A stretch of DNA of 64,000 bases from Catellatospora sichuanensis. GTDB taxonomy: Bacteria; Actinomycetota; Actinomycetes; Mycobacteriales; Micromonosporaceae. A program made the translations under genes and the position numbers. The notes below the pieces were generated by a model that had not been told where the DNA came from, ran no database searches, and was given only the letters and a program-made list of their open reading frames with translations. Shown one piece after another: positions 18,844-27,581 of this stretch (position 1 is the first letter of the stretch; every line of letters begins with the position of its first letter). The stretch covers positions 1 through 64,000 of the forward strand of contig NZ_VIQO01000033.1 of the NCBI RefSeq assembly GCF_007483665.1, read 5' to 3'.

Positions 18844-18899
18844 TTTAAAATGGGGTGCGGTGCGTGTGGACGCTGCGGACGGGCGACGGGTCGGATGGG

Positions 18900-18943
18900 C
18901 GAAGCTCCGTCCTGGCCGGGGAGGCAGCCTGGACGGAGCTTCG
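18900..18943 (-). terminator. Hairpin downstream of lipoprotein gene
   Basis: Perfect 13-bp arms, 18900-18912 and 18931-18943 (CGAAGCTCCGTCC and complement), lie 25 bp past the stop of the minus-strand lipoprotein gene. Confidence 0.65.
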
Positions 18944-18967
18944 ACTACGGGGCCGCGGGCGGCTCGG

Positions 18968-19837
18968 TCACTTGCCGAGGGACTCGCAGCCGGTCTCGTC
19001 GGGCAGCAGCGGACGCAGGGTGACGGTCCAGTTCTTGCCGCCCGAGGTCCACTGCGTGATGGCGGTGGCCTTGGCGGCCGCCGCGAGCACCGCGGGCGCC
19101 TCCTTGTCGGCCACCACGCAGCCCAGGTTCAGGCCCTCGCCCAGCGATGCGCCCGGCAGGGCCGGACCCGGCCAGGCCACGGCGGGGCCGGCGTCGACCC
19201 CGGCGCCCGAGTCCTGCCACTCGGTGGCGACGGCCGCGACCTTGGTCGGGGTGTACAGCTCGACCGGGCCGACCTTGCCGGCCCCGAGCGAGGTGTCCAG
19301 GTCGGTCAGCGACTTGATCAGATCCAGCAGCTTGCGCCGCGCCTGCTCCTGGGCGGGGGTCAGCCCGGCGTTGGTCATGTCGTCGAGCAGCGCGTACGCC
19401 TCGGTCTTCTTTACGCCGTCGGCGGTGGTGACGACGATCCGGGTGTTCGGCAGATCGGTGACGCCGGGGGTGCCGAGGTCGGTCGGCTGGCCGACGCCCG
19501 CCTCGACCGCCTTGGCGACCAGTGCCTGCACGTCGCCGGTGGAGACGCGGCGCACCTGGATGTTGGGCAGCGCCCGGCCGGGGTACTCCAGGGTGGTGGG
19601 CCCCTGGGTGATGACACGGCCGTCCGCGTACACGCTGACCGCCGGCAACCGGGTCAGGTTGACCGTCGCGGGCACGAAGCCGCCGACGTGGTCCACGCGC
19701 AGCGCGACCGTGTCGCCACCGGGGAACGAGTAGCCGCCGCCCTCGCCGTCGGCGGCGTCGGTCGGACGCCCACACCCGGCAGCAAGCAGCACGAGCGACG
19801 CGAACGCCACCCGAAGTCCAAGAGTCGTAGCCTTCAT
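18968..19837 (-). CDS. Hypothetical lipoprotein
   Basis: 289 residues from ATG 19837; an upstream in-frame ATG lacks a ribosome-binding site. The signal peptide ends in LAAGC, a clear lipobox, followed by an Asp/Gly-rich spacer. The mature part is a mixed alpha/beta domain of about 250 residues with no motif I recognise. Two late cysteines (in LGCVV and TGCESL) may pair. Similar lipoproteins are common in actinobacteria without known role. Confidence 0.78.
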   Translation of the reverse strand: MKATTLGLRVAFASLVLLAAGCGRPTDAADGEGGGYSFPGGDTVALRVDHVGGFVPATVNLTRLPAVSVYADGRVITQGPTTLEYPGRALPNIQVRRVSTGDVQALVAKAVEAGVGQPTDLGTPGVTDLPNTRIVVTTADGVKKTEAYALLDDMTNAGLTPAQEQARRKLLDLIKSLTDLDTSLGAGKVGPVELYTPTKVAAVATEWQDSGAGVDAGPAVAWPGPALPGASLGEGLNLGCVVADKEAPAVLAAAAKATAITQWTSGGKNWTVTLRPLLPDETGCESLGK

Positions 19838-19912
19838 GCCCCTGTGACCGCGCCGGTCGCGGTTCGGTTCCCAGCCCTCGGGCAACTTTTCCGCAAAGCC
19901 GCCCGCGCCGCG

Positions 19913-20404
19913 TCAGCCCAGGCCGGCGAAGCCGTCGGCGGCCAGTTCCTCCAGTTCGGCCAGCGCCTGCCAGGCCCGTGCCGCGGTGCCGGGTTCGCGT
20001 TCGGGCAGCCCGCTGGCGAGGAACTCGTCCTCGTCCAGGCGCAGCGGCGCGCCGCCGTCGGCGGGCACCCACAGGTCGAGGTCCAGGTCCACGACCTCGA
20101 TCACGCCCCCGCGTTGCACGGCCGGCCGGGTCACGTCGCAGTACCAGCCCTTGCGGCTGCCGGACGCGTCACGCACCTCCTTGACCGCGTACCAGCGGTC
20201 GCGCCAGAAGTGCTCGGTGAAGACGTCGCCCTGCTCGAAGCGTACGAAGCCGAAGTCGCGGGCCTGCGTGCCCGCCCACGGGGCCCGGACCACGAGGTGC
20301 GCGCCGTCGTCGGCGAGCACGTCCGCGGTGTAGCGGATCTTCTCCCGGTCCTCCTTGAGCAGGAGCACCTCGATCCGGTCGCCCACGACCAGTGCCTGCC
20401 CCAT
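19913..20404 (-). CDS. DUF402 domain protein
   Basis: 163 residues; ATG 20404 is preceded by GGGAG at suitable spacing. The central part has the DUF402 pattern: WY...V (RWYAVKEV), WYCDVTRP, and VVDLDLDLWVP followed by LDEDEF. These supply the acidic cluster and the Tyr/Trp pocket that bind divalent metal and a nucleotide in the FomD/Ntdp nucleoside-diphosphatase family. A phosphohydrolase acting on a nucleotide or nucleotidyl ester is plausible, but the substrate is unknown. It is separated from its neighbours by about 75-100 bp. Confidence 0.85.
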   Translation of the reverse strand: MGQALVVGDRIEVLLLKEDREKIRYTADVLADDGAHLVVRAPWAGTQARDFGFVRFEQGDVFTEHFWRDRWYAVKEVRDASGSRKGWYCDVTRPAVQRGGVIEVVDLDLDLWVPADGGAPLRLDEDEFLASGLPEREPGTAARAWQALAELEELAADGFAGLG

Positions 20405-20505
20405 CGCCTTACTCCCTGCCTGAGGCGGGCCGTTCCACGAGCCCGCCAGAAATGATCTCCAGCTGACGCAGCGTACCGGCCGCCCGGCGGCGCACACCGG
20501 GGTTT

Positions 20506-21465
20506 TCAGCGCCCCATGACGGCGTCGACGGTCCTGGCCAGCTCGTCGGCGGTCAGCCCGACGTCCAGCATCGCCCGCATGCCGCCGACATCGCGGACGT
20601 ACAGCTGATCCACGTCGAGGCCGGCCTCGGCCAGCGCCGACCGCACCGGCCACAGGTCGACCAGCCGCCGCGCCAGCTCACGCAGGCCGGGCTCGACCAG
20701 CACCGGCGGCACCTCGTCGAGCACGTCGGGGCACAGCGCCACCTGCCGGATGTGCGCGTCGCCCCAGAAGTCGAGCGTCCACCCCGGCCACAGCGCCGGC
20801 CAAGCCTCCCGCAGCCCGCGCAACGGCCGGATGCTCCACAGCCCGGCGGTGCGGGTCGCCGGGTCCAGGTGCAGCCCGGTGCCGGGGATCTCGTCGCACC
20901 ATTCCAGCGGTTCCCCTGCGGCGAGCCAGTCGACCAGCGCGGGGCCTGCCCGGAACGGCTGCGCGTCGGCCAGGTCGGGGCTGAGCCCGTAGGCCCGGCA
21001 GCCCTGCTCGCCTGCGACGGTGACCAGGGCCGTCAGGGGCAGCTCGGGGTCGTGGCCGTCGTAGCGCGGCAGCCGCGGCGCGTCCAGCGGGACCCGGGCC
21101 GCGGCGGGGTCGCCCCCGACGTACGTGATCAGGTCTGCGACGCCGTCGTAGGCCCAGCGGATCTCCCACCCGGGCCAGGTGCGGCGGAAGGCGTCGAGCA
21201 CGGCGGCGCGGTAGGCGTAGTCGCCAAGCAGGTTGGCGAACAGCAGCAGCACACGCCGGTCGGTGTCGATCAGCACGCCGCCCGTGCAGAGCGGGTCGGT
21301 CAGCCACTCGCCGGTCACCTGCTCGCCCAGCTGCGCGATCCACCGCAGCACCACGTCCGGGCCCGGCGCGAACAGATAGTCGAGGCTGTCCCCGGCGCCG
21401 CCGCCGTGGAAGTACAGCGTGTGCGAGCCGTCGCGGATCACGGCGTAGTTCACCCTACTGCCCAC
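20506..21465 (-). CDS. Hypothetical protein, 319 residues
   Basis: Starts MGSRVNYAVIRDG and has no signal peptide or membrane segment, so cytoplasmic. It is Trp-rich (many isolated Trp, e.g. PGWEIRWAYDG and PGWTLDFWGDAHIR) with alternating short strands, which suggests a repeated beta-rich fold. I do not recognise the family. Coding character is strong over its full length. It lies between DUF402 and an SGNH esterase on the same strand. Confidence 0.8.
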   Translation of the reverse strand: MGSRVNYAVIRDGSHTLYFHGGGAGDSLDYLFAPGPDVVLRWIAQLGEQVTGEWLTDPLCTGGVLIDTDRRVLLLFANLLGDYAYRAAVLDAFRRTWPGWEIRWAYDGVADLITYVGGDPAAARVPLDAPRLPRYDGHDPELPLTALVTVAGEQGCRAYGLSPDLADAQPFRAGPALVDWLAAGEPLEWCDEIPGTGLHLDPATRTAGLWSIRPLRGLREAWPALWPGWTLDFWGDAHIRQVALCPDVLDEVPPVLVEPGLRELARRLVDLWPVRSALAEAGLDVDQLYVRDVGGMRAMLDVGLTADELARTVDAVMGR

Positions 21466-21529
21466 CCGCGCAGGTTAGTGCGGCGTCGTCGGCCGCACCA
21501 GCCTGCGCGAGGACACACTTCGATGAACG

Positions 21530-22312
21530 TCAGGCGCGCAGCGCGGCCTCCACCACGCCCGCGTACCCGACGTGCCCGGCCTTGTTCGGGTGGTAGGACT
21601 CTCCCGTCGGCCAGGACGTGCCGTTGAGCCATTCCACGTCATCGCAGACCGCGTGACCGGTGAACGGCCCGCGCGCGTCGACGAAGCCGAAACCGCGGGC
21701 CGCGGCGCGCGCCTTGATGGTGGTGGCCAGCAGGTCGGCGGCGGCGTTCAGTTCGGCCTGCTCGCCGGGCGAGATGCGGGCGATGGCGTTGCACTCCTCC
21801 CCGTTGAACAGCCGCGGATAGCCGACCACGACCACGGTCGCGTTCGGGGCCAGCGTGCGGATGCGGGTGTACAGCTGGTCGAGCTGGCCGGGCAGGGTGT
21901 TGCGGATGTAGGTCTCGGCCTTGTCGATGTCGCCCCAGCAGGTGTACGGCCAGGGCTTGGCGCACTGCACGATCACCGCGGACCAGCCGATGTCGTTGCC
22001 GCCCGCGCTCACCGTGACGTAGCGGGTGTCGGCGTTGAGACTGCCCAGCTGTCCGTTGAGGATGGCGGGGATCTTCGCCCCGGCACAGGCGGCGAAGGTG
22101 AGGGTGGCGCCGAGCCGGGCGGCGTCGAGCACCGGGTAGGCGCTGTTCGAGCGCTGGCAGGTCGTGTCGAAGTACTCGCGGGTGCCGGTGCCGGAGGCGT
22201 AGGAGTCGCCGAGGGCGGTGTACGCCGGGGCGGCGGCGTGCGCGGGCGTGCCGAGCAGGACGAACGAGAGCGCCGCCAGCAGGGGGATGGCGGCGCGGAG
22301 CGGGAACACCAT
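21530..22312 (-). CDS. Secreted SGNH/GDSL esterase or lipase
   Basis: 260 residues from ATG 22312, with GGAG upstream; the longer open frame is not supported. A signal peptide (1-26, PAHA cleavage) precedes a GDSL/SGNH hydrolase. Block I is ALGDSYASG (nucleophile Ser37), block III SAGGNDIGW (oxyanion Asn), and the last block SYHPNKAGH gives the catalytic His. Six cysteines probably form three disulfides, as in the extracellular Streptomyces esterase/lipase of this family. It cleaves ester or lipid substrates outside the cell. Confidence 0.92.
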   Translation of the reverse strand: MVFPLRAAIPLLAALSFVLLGTPAHAAAPAYTALGDSYASGTGTREYFDTTCQRSNSAYPVLDAARLGATLTFAACAGAKIPAILNGQLGSLNADTRYVTVSAGGNDIGWSAVIVQCAKPWPYTCWGDIDKAETYIRNTLPGQLDQLYTRIRTLAPNATVVVVGYPRLFNGEECNAIARISPGEQAELNAAADLLATTIKARAAARGFGFVDARGPFTGHAVCDDVEWLNGTSWPTGESYHPNKAGHVGYAGVVEAALRA

Positions 22313-22471
22313 GTGGGCTCCATCACGGGGGTGTGGGGTGGGTGCGCACATGCTGTCAGAAACATTCAGGACCGTGAAGATTACCTGGCGGAATTCTTCG
22401 CGGGCCGAGCACTGTGGACGCGAACGAGGGATTCCGCCCCACGAGCGCCGCGGCGTCACTAACCTCAGGGC

Positions 22472-23071
22472 ATGAGCCCGTTGCCGCGCGCCCTGCTGTG
22501 GGACCGGATGGTCGAGGTCGGCACCGACATCGCCCTCGTCGATCTGCGCCCCGAGAAACTGCTAGCCCACGGCCAGGTGGTCGCCGCCGAACCGGTGCCG
22601 CACGCCTGCCGCTACCAGCTGACCACGGTGGACGGTTTCGCCACCGACACCGTGACCGTCGAGTCCGAGGGCGCCGGCTGGCAGCGCGAGGTGCGGCTGG
22701 AACGCTCGGGCAACTCGTGGCGCGTCACCACCAGCGAGCAGGGCAAGTTCGGGTCCGTACAGCTGCCCGGCATCGTCGACCCGGGCCGGCTGGCCGGGGT
22801 GCTCGACGTGGACCTGGAGGCCACCGCGCTGACCAACACGCTGCCGATCCGGCGGCTGGGGCTGCTCGGAGCGGAGCCGGGCACCACGCACACCGTGCCG
22901 ATGGCCTGGATCCGGGTGCCGTCGTTGCAGGTCATCCCGGTGGAGCAGACGTACACGGTGATCGGCGCGGACACCATCCGCTACTCCTCGGGCAGCTTCA
23001 CCGCCGACCTGACCGTCGACAAGGACGGCTTCGTGGTCAACTACCCGGGATACGCCAGCCTGGTGGTCTGA
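22472..23071 (+). CDS. Putative glycolipid-binding protein
   Basis: 199 residues, cytoplasmic. The sequence follows the putative glycolipid-binding family (Pfam PF06475), a beta-rich fold with YQLTTVDGFATDTVTV near the start, LPIRRLGL in the middle, and IRYSSGSFTADLTVDKDGFVVNYPG at the end. The natural ligand is unknown in the family at large. It is convergent with rnhA; only 6 bp separate the two stops, so their transcripts must overlap or end within coding sequence. Confidence 0.82.
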   Translation: MSPLPRALLWDRMVEVGTDIALVDLRPEKLLAHGQVVAAEPVPHACRYQLTTVDGFATDTVTVESEGAGWQREVRLERSGNSWRVTTSEQGKFGSVQLPGIVDPGRLAGVLDVDLEATALTNTLPIRRLGLLGAEPGTTHTVPMAWIRVPSLQVIPVEQTYTVIGADTIRYSSGSFTADLTVDKDGFVVNYPGYASLVV

Positions 23072-23077
23072 GGCCGG

Positions 23078-23542
23078 TCAGCGGGCCGCCGCGCGCGCCT
23101 CGGACATGCCCTTGTTGGCAAGCGCGTCGGCGCGCTCGTTGCCGGGGTCGCCGGCGTGCCCCCGCACCCAGCGCCACTCGACGGTGTGCCGCGCCACCGC
23201 CTCGGCCAGCCGCTGCCACAGGTCGGCGTTCTTGACCGGCTTGCGATCCGAGGTCAGCCAGCCGTTGCGCCGCCACCCGTGCATCCACTTGGTGATGCCG
23301 TCGCGCACGTACGTGCTGTCGGTGTGCAGCTGCACGCTGACCGGCCGCGTCAGCGCCTCCAGCGCCGAGATCGCCGCGGTCAGCTCCATCCGGTTGTTCG
23401 TCGTCGGCCCAGGGTCACCCCCGCACATCTCCCGCTCGTGCCCCCCGTACCGCAGGATCGCCCCCCACCCGCCGGGCCCCGGATTCCCCGAACACGCCCC
23501 GTCGGTATAAACCACCACAACCTGCCCGTCACCCTCACCCAC
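23078..23542 (-). CDS. rnhA: Ribonuclease HI
   Basis: 154 residues, typical length. The catalytic acids are in place: Asp14 ([11 protein letters not shown]), Glu53 (NNRMELTA), Asp75 (HTDSTYV) and the late Asp in GNERADALA. The basic handle ([11 protein letters not shown]) is present. It degrades RNA in RNA-DNA hybrids. Stand-alone gene, convergent with the glycolipid-binding protein gene. Confidence 0.95.
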   Translation of the reverse strand: MGEGDGQVVVVYTDGACSGNPGPGGWGAILRYGGHEREMCGGDPGPTTNNRMELTAAISALEALTRPVSVQLHTDSTYVRDGITKWMHGWRRNGWLTSDRKPVKNADLWQRLAEAVARHTVEWRWVRGHAGDPGNERADALANKGMSEARAAAR

Positions 23543-23570
23543 CCCGGCACCGTACCAGCCCCCACCCCCG

Positions 23571-23658
23571 ACGATCTTGCGTGAACGGTGGGGACGACAC
23601 GCGCGAACCGGTCATATACGCAACAGTTCGCGCAAGATCGTCTCGATCTTGCGCGAAC
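23571..23658. repeat. Three-arm palindromic element
   Basis: Arm a (23571-23586, ACGATCTTGCGTGAAC) is complementary to arm b (23626-23641) at 15 of 16 positions. Arm b also pairs perfectly over 15 bp with arm c (23644-23658) around a 3-nt loop. The two hairpins exclude each other. It lies after the DoxX gene and before the rnhA promoter, and probably terminates doxX transcription. Confidence 0.65.
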
Positions 23659-23670
23659 CGGGCAGCGGGG

Positions 23671-24126
23671 TCAGGGAAGGTTTGTTGGGCCGTGGGGGGT
23701 GGTGGTGGGGGCGCGGTTGGCGGCGATGGCGTGGTCGACGCTGTAGAGGCCGGCACCCACGGCGGCGAGCAGGAGGCTGCCTACGCCGAGGGCGATGACG
23801 AGTTCGGCGCCGCCGGAGCTGACGAACAGGCCGTGGCCGACGTGCACGGTGAAGAACGCGCCGAGCATGTCGAGGAAGAGCAGCACGCCCGCGATCGGCA
23901 CGGCCAGGCCGACGATCAGCATCGCCCCGCCGATGAACTCGACGAGCCCGGCGAACCAGGCGGACAGGGTAGGCAGCGGCACACCTATCGCCTTGAAACC
24001 GGCCGCGGTGGGGCCGATGCCGATGGTGAACAGCTTCTGCCAGCCGTGGGCGAAGAAGACGATGCCGATGCCGAGCCGGGCGATCAGGATCGCCAGGTCG
24101 CGGATCTGCGCAGGAAAGACGAACAT
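23671..24126 (-). CDS. DoxX-family membrane protein
   Basis: 151 residues with four membrane segments. The pattern LARLGIGIVFFAHGWQKLF and GLVEFIGGAMLIVGL is typical of DoxX/SURF4-like proteins, which in mycobacteria act with thiol/superoxide-stress enzymes. Start is ATG 24126 behind GGAGG (the preceding GTG is possible). The promoter region is AT-rich and divergent from the small protein gene at 24414. Confidence 0.88.
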   Translation of the reverse strand: MFVFPAQIRDLAILIARLGIGIVFFAHGWQKLFTIGIGPTAAGFKAIGVPLPTLSAWFAGLVEFIGGAMLIVGLAVPIAGVLLFLDMLGAFFTVHVGHGLFVSSGGAELVIALGVGSLLLAAVGAGLYSVDHAIAANRAPTTTPHGPTNLP

Positions 24127-24413
24127 CACGCCACCTCCGGTCGGACACGTGCAATGAATGGCATGAACATCACTTTTTCATACCTATGACAGGGTTGACG
24201 GTGATATCGGGGATCACCGAAGGTGAACGACACGCGTGTCGACCACGGATGAGTCCCCTGGGTACCCACCGCGTCCGCGGACATGGTGAGATGCGGTGGT
24301 GCGTACGGGTCGTGAGGATCGCGCCCGGTTCGCGGAGCCTGTTGGCATCGCTGCCGTTTCGGCTTACCCTGACGTGGCCGTATGAACATCAACTGGGGAG
24401 AACGGAGGACCCG

Positions 24414-24692
24414 ATGTCGTCCGATCGTCTGATCAACCGGCGCTTCGAGTACAACGGTCACCACTGCACGGTGGCCGACTACGACGGCGGCAAGCGCCTT
24501 GCGATCGTCATGGACGACCAGCCGCACGTGGTCTACTCCGTCAACGTCGACCTCAGCGACCGCAACATCGGGCGCCAGCTCGACCTCTACCTCGCCGACG
24601 GGCAGTACTACGCCTGGCCGGCCCGCGGCCGCGGTAAGCCGCCCGTGCTGCTCACCCCCGACGCGATGGTGGAGCGCACCAAGGATCTGTGA
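24414..24692 (+). CDS. Small hypothetical protein (92 residues)
   Basis: Starts at ATG 24414 with GGAGAACGGAGG upstream. It has no signal peptide or membrane helix. The sequence alternates beta-strand-like segments (RRFEYNGHHCTVADYDGGKRL, QLDLYLADGQYYAW), suggesting a small beta-barrel or sheet. I do not recognise the family. Followed by a palindromic element between convergent genes. Confidence 0.72.
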   Translation: MSSDRLINRRFEYNGHHCTVADYDGGKRLAIVMDDQPHVVYSVNVDLSDRNIGRQLDLYLADGQYYAWPARGRGKPPVLLTPDAMVERTKDL

Positions 24693-24794
24693 CGGACGGA
24701 CATCGTCCGGCTCCGCCGCCCGGGCCTACGGTCGCGACCCGGTGCACGGGTCGGACAAGACCCTCGCCATCCCGCGCTTCCGACACAGTGATGG

Positions 24795-24845
24795 CAGGAA
24801 GGGCACCTGCTACCACGCGGAGCGTTGAGAAGGCGCCCGTCCTTG
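24795..24845. repeat. Palindromic intergenic element (AAGGGCACCTTCT family, degenerate)
   Basis: CAGGAAGGGCACCTGCT (left) faces AGAAGGCGCCCGTCCTTG (right), an imperfect version of the element at 32193-32238. It shares the loop sequence GCGGAGCG. It separates convergent genes. Confidence 0.55.
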
Positions 24846-24848
24846 CCT

Positions 24849-26174
24849 TCAGGCGTCGAGTTCGGCCAGGGCGATCGGGAGGGCTTCGGTGAGCTTCTCC
24901 ATGTCGGGCAGGGCGGCGCCGTCGGCGTACAGGCCGATGTGGACGCCGTCGCGGTAGCGGGACAGGCCGATCGCCAGGGCGTGGCCGCTGGCCAGCGGGG
25001 CGATCGGGTACAGCTCTTCCAGCTGTGCGCCGCCCAGGTGCAGTGGCAGCGGCGGCAACGGCACGCTGGTCACCACGATGTCGAACAGCAGCGGCGCGGC
25101 GTGCGCGGCGAACGGGGCGGCGAGGCGGTTGAGGGCCGACGGGAGCATGCCCGCGAGCACCGGGATCGCGCCCGCGCCCCGGCGCGGACCGGCCGCCTTG
25201 TTGCGGTCCATGGCCTCGCGGACCAGGGCGAGCCGGCGGGCCGCGGCGGGCTCGCCGACCGGGAGATCCAACAGGTACGCCGAGAGCTGGTTGGCGTCGT
25301 CGCTGCCGCCCGAGCGCACCCGCTGGCTCGCCGGGATCAGCGCGCGCAGCACGTCGACCGGCCGGTCGTGTCCGATCAGCCAGTGCCGCAGCGCCCCGGC
25401 GACCACCGCGAGCAGCAGGTCGTTGAACGTGCCGCCGTGCTTGCGGCGGATGCGCTGCAGCTCGCGGGTCTCCAGGCTGACGAACGCGGCCCGCCGGGTG
25501 CCCGACGGGGCCGCCAGCAGCGGCGTCGGCGCGGGGGCGCGCATCCGGCCCACGATCGCCGAGGCGATGTCGAACATCGTGCCGGCCCGGCCGATGACGT
25601 CGCCGACGACGTGCTCGGGCCGGCTGATCAGATCGGCGCCCTGGCGGGCCAGCGCCGACAGCGGCGACGGCGCGCTCGGGCGGGCCGCCGGCCGCTCGGC
25701 GAGGAGCAGGTCCCCGCCGTCGAGCAGGCCGAGTCCGATCCCGACCGCGCCCTGCCCGTCGCACAGCGCGTGGTGCATCTTGGCCAGCAGCGCGAATCGG
25801 CCACCCGCCAGCCCGCTGACCAGGTGCAGCTGCCACAGCGGGCGGTTGCGGTCCAGGGGGGCGGTCATCAGGTCGGAGACCAGTGCGGCCAGGTCGTCCC
25901 GGCCGCCGTCCTCCAGCCTGTGGTGGAAGACGTGGTTGCGCGCGTTGAAGACCGGATCCTCGCTCCACGCCGCGCCGCCGAGCACGGTGGGGCCGACCTT
26001 GCGGCGCATCCGGGGCACCCGGCCCGCCCGCTCGACCAGCAGGGCGACGAGCTCGTCGGGGCGTACGGGGTCGGCCGGGTGGAACACCGCGACCGCGCCC
26101 AGATGCATGGGCGAGGCGGTGTTCTCCAGGCACAGAAACGACATGTCCAGAGCGCTGAGCCGCCCGTCCTCCAT
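24849..26174 (-). CDS. Wax ester synthase/diacylglycerol acyltransferase (WS/DGAT)
   Basis: 441 residues from ATG 26174 (GTG two codons upstream also possible; GAGGG precedes). The active-site motif HHxxxDG is present as KMHHALCDGQGA near residue 130, and the N-terminus (LSALDMSFLCLENTASPMHLGAV) and the late block are family-typical. These enzymes esterify fatty acyl-CoA to diacylglycerol or a fatty alcohol to make storage triacylglycerol or wax esters. Single gene, no lipid neighbours. Confidence 0.93.
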   Translation of the reverse strand: MEDGRLSALDMSFLCLENTASPMHLGAVAVFHPADPVRPDELVALLVERAGRVPRMRRKVGPTVLGGAAWSEDPVFNARNHVFHHRLEDGGRDDLAALVSDLMTAPLDRNRPLWQLHLVSGLAGGRFALLAKMHHALCDGQGAVGIGLGLLDGGDLLLAERPAARPSAPSPLSALARQGADLISRPEHVVGDVIGRAGTMFDIASAIVGRMRAPAPTPLLAAPSGTRRAAFVSLETRELQRIRRKHGGTFNDLLLAVVAGALRHWLIGHDRPVDVLRALIPASQRVRSGGSDDANQLSAYLLDLPVGEPAAARRLALVREAMDRNKAAGPRRGAGAIPVLAGMLPSALNRLAAPFAAHAAPLLFDIVVTSVPLPPLPLHLGGAQLEELYPIAPLASGHALAIGLSRYRDGVHIGLYADGAALPDMEKLTEALPIALAELDA

Positions 26175-26362
26175 GGTCACCCTCGCGTCGTGTCGTCGTG
26201 GGACGTGGTCGGTACGCCGAGCGGCTGCTCTGCCGCGTCTAGGCGACCTGACCTTGATACAACGTCTGAGACCACGTTAAGGCTGCGGTTTGTCGGCGCT
26301 GTTACAGGCCTGTATTAAGGTGTCGCCGGACACCCCCGCTGCGCATCACCGCTGGTGGATTG

Positions 26363-26599
26363 CTAGGCCCCGTCGCGGCGCTCCAGACGCAGCCGCTCGT
26401 CGTGGCTGATGTGCCCCGTGGCCTCCTGCGCCTTGGCGACATCCTTGGCCCGCTGCCGGGCCTCGTCCTCGTCGACCGCGGCGACCCGGGCTCGGCCCTC
26501 CTGCTCCCAGCGCTGGTTGTGGGTGACCTTGCCGGCCACCTCCTCGGCCTTGCCGACCACCCGCTGCGACATGTTGTGGATCTTCTCGTCGAATCCCAT
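26363..26599 (-). CDS. CsbD-like stress protein
   Basis: 78 residues from ATG 26599. It is charged, alanine-rich and predicted helical, with the repeating KAEEVAGKVT pattern and a second KDVAKAQEATG unit, as in CsbD-family general-stress proteins. The function of CsbD is unknown; expression in other bacteria follows stress sigma factors. Downstream of ctaF on the same strand, 70 bp apart. Confidence 0.78.
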   Translation of the reverse strand: MGFDEKIHNMSQRVVGKAEEVAGKVTHNQRWEQEGRARVAAVDEDEARQRAKDVAKAQEATGHISHDERLRLERRDGA

Positions 26600-26669
26600 G
26601 GCCCCCGCCTCCGCTCCGCGCTCCACCGGCGCGACTGCGTCACACCTCGATTGTCGCGCGTCCGGGACG

Positions 26670-27095
26670 TCAGTGCTCGGCTGTGCGCCGAGTGCCCGTG
26701 TAGTACTCGAACAGCAGCGCCGACGCCGCCACGATCGTCGCGATGATCCCGACAGCGATCAGCCACCACATCCAGAACACCAGCCCCAGCGAGACGACCA
26801 GGGCCGCGAGCGCGATGCCGAACGGCCAGTAGCTGCCGGGGCTGAAGAAGCCGACCTCGCCCGCCCCTTCGGCGATCTCGGCGTCGCCGCGGTCCTCCGG
26901 GCGCAGGTCGATGCGGCGCGAGACGAACCAGAAGTAGCCCCCGCACATCAGGCACAGCAGGCCGCTGAGCGTCAGCGCGGTGGTGCCGATCCAGTCGTAC
27001 TGCGGCAGCGCCGCCCCGCTCCAGAACCAGTACACGACGGCGGTCACGAACAGGAACGCGGCCACCCCGAGGAACAATCGATACTCGGTCTTCAT
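26670..27095 (-). CDS. ctaF: Cytochrome c oxidase subunit IV, actinobacterial type
   Basis: 141 residues from ATG 27095. Four membrane helices, with MKTEYRLFLGVAAFLFVTAVVYWFWS at the start (first 20 match the CtaF pattern), a central cytoplasmic loop containing the RPEDRGDAEI signature, then GFFSPGSYWPFGIALAA. CtaF is a small accessory subunit of the aa3 oxidase in the actinobacterial bcc-aa3 supercomplex. In most relatives it lies near ctaC-ctaD; here no other oxidase gene is visible in the window. Confidence 0.88.
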   Translation of the reverse strand: MKTEYRLFLGVAAFLFVTAVVYWFWSGAALPQYDWIGTTALTLSGLLCLMCGGYFWFVSRRIDLRPEDRGDAEIAEGAGEVGFFSPGSYWPFGIALAALVVSLGLVFWMWWLIAVGIIATIVAASALLFEYYTGTRRTAEH

Positions 27096-27200
27096 CGCGA
27101 TCCCCCGAAAGGCGTCGGAAACGGTGCGGCAGGCACGGGGGGCGTCAGCAAAATAGCATCGGCGCCACCGCACCCGCCCCGGTTCCGGCGGTTCGGCGTG

Positions 27201-27569
27201 TCAGCCGACGTGCTCCTCCACCTGCTCCTTGTGGTGGCTGAGCTGGCGGCGCAGCGAGGCGACCGCCTCGTCCACCGGGTGTCCGCGCATCAGCTCCGCC
27301 ACGGCGAAGCCGGCCAGCGCGCCAAGCCCGGCGGCGGCCACCACCCAGCCCCAGCGCACCGGGGCCGGCCGGCCCGCGAGCGCGTCGAGGGCCAGCGAGG
27401 CACGGTGCCGTGCCTCGGAGCCGGTGTCGGACAGCGCCTCGCGCACGCTCCCCGCCTTCTCCTTCGCCCGCTCGGCTGCCACGTCTCGAGTGCTGCCCAG
27501 CCCGTGCAGGAACTCGTTCCACGTGGCCGTGGCGACATTGTCGTTGTTCCGGGTACGGAGGAACATCAT
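27201..27569 (-). CDS. Small membrane-associated hypothetical protein
   Basis: 122 residues. AGGAG precedes ATG 27569. A charged N-terminal helix (about 25-65, Ala/Glu/Arg-rich) leads to one membrane helix (72-92), then a short amphipathic tail with several His and Glu. This resembles the envelope-stress companions of CsbD/YtxH-type proteins but no family match is claimed. It follows the phosphoesterase gene by 12 bp and is probably the last gene of that operon. Confidence 0.72.
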   Translation of the reverse strand: MMFLRTRNNDNVATATWNEFLHGLGSTRDVAAERAKEKAGSVREALSDTGSEARHRASLALDALAGRPAPVRWGWVVAAAGLGALAGFAVAELMRGHPVDEAVASLRRQLSHHKEQVEEHVG

Positions 27570-27581
27570 GATCTCCTGACG

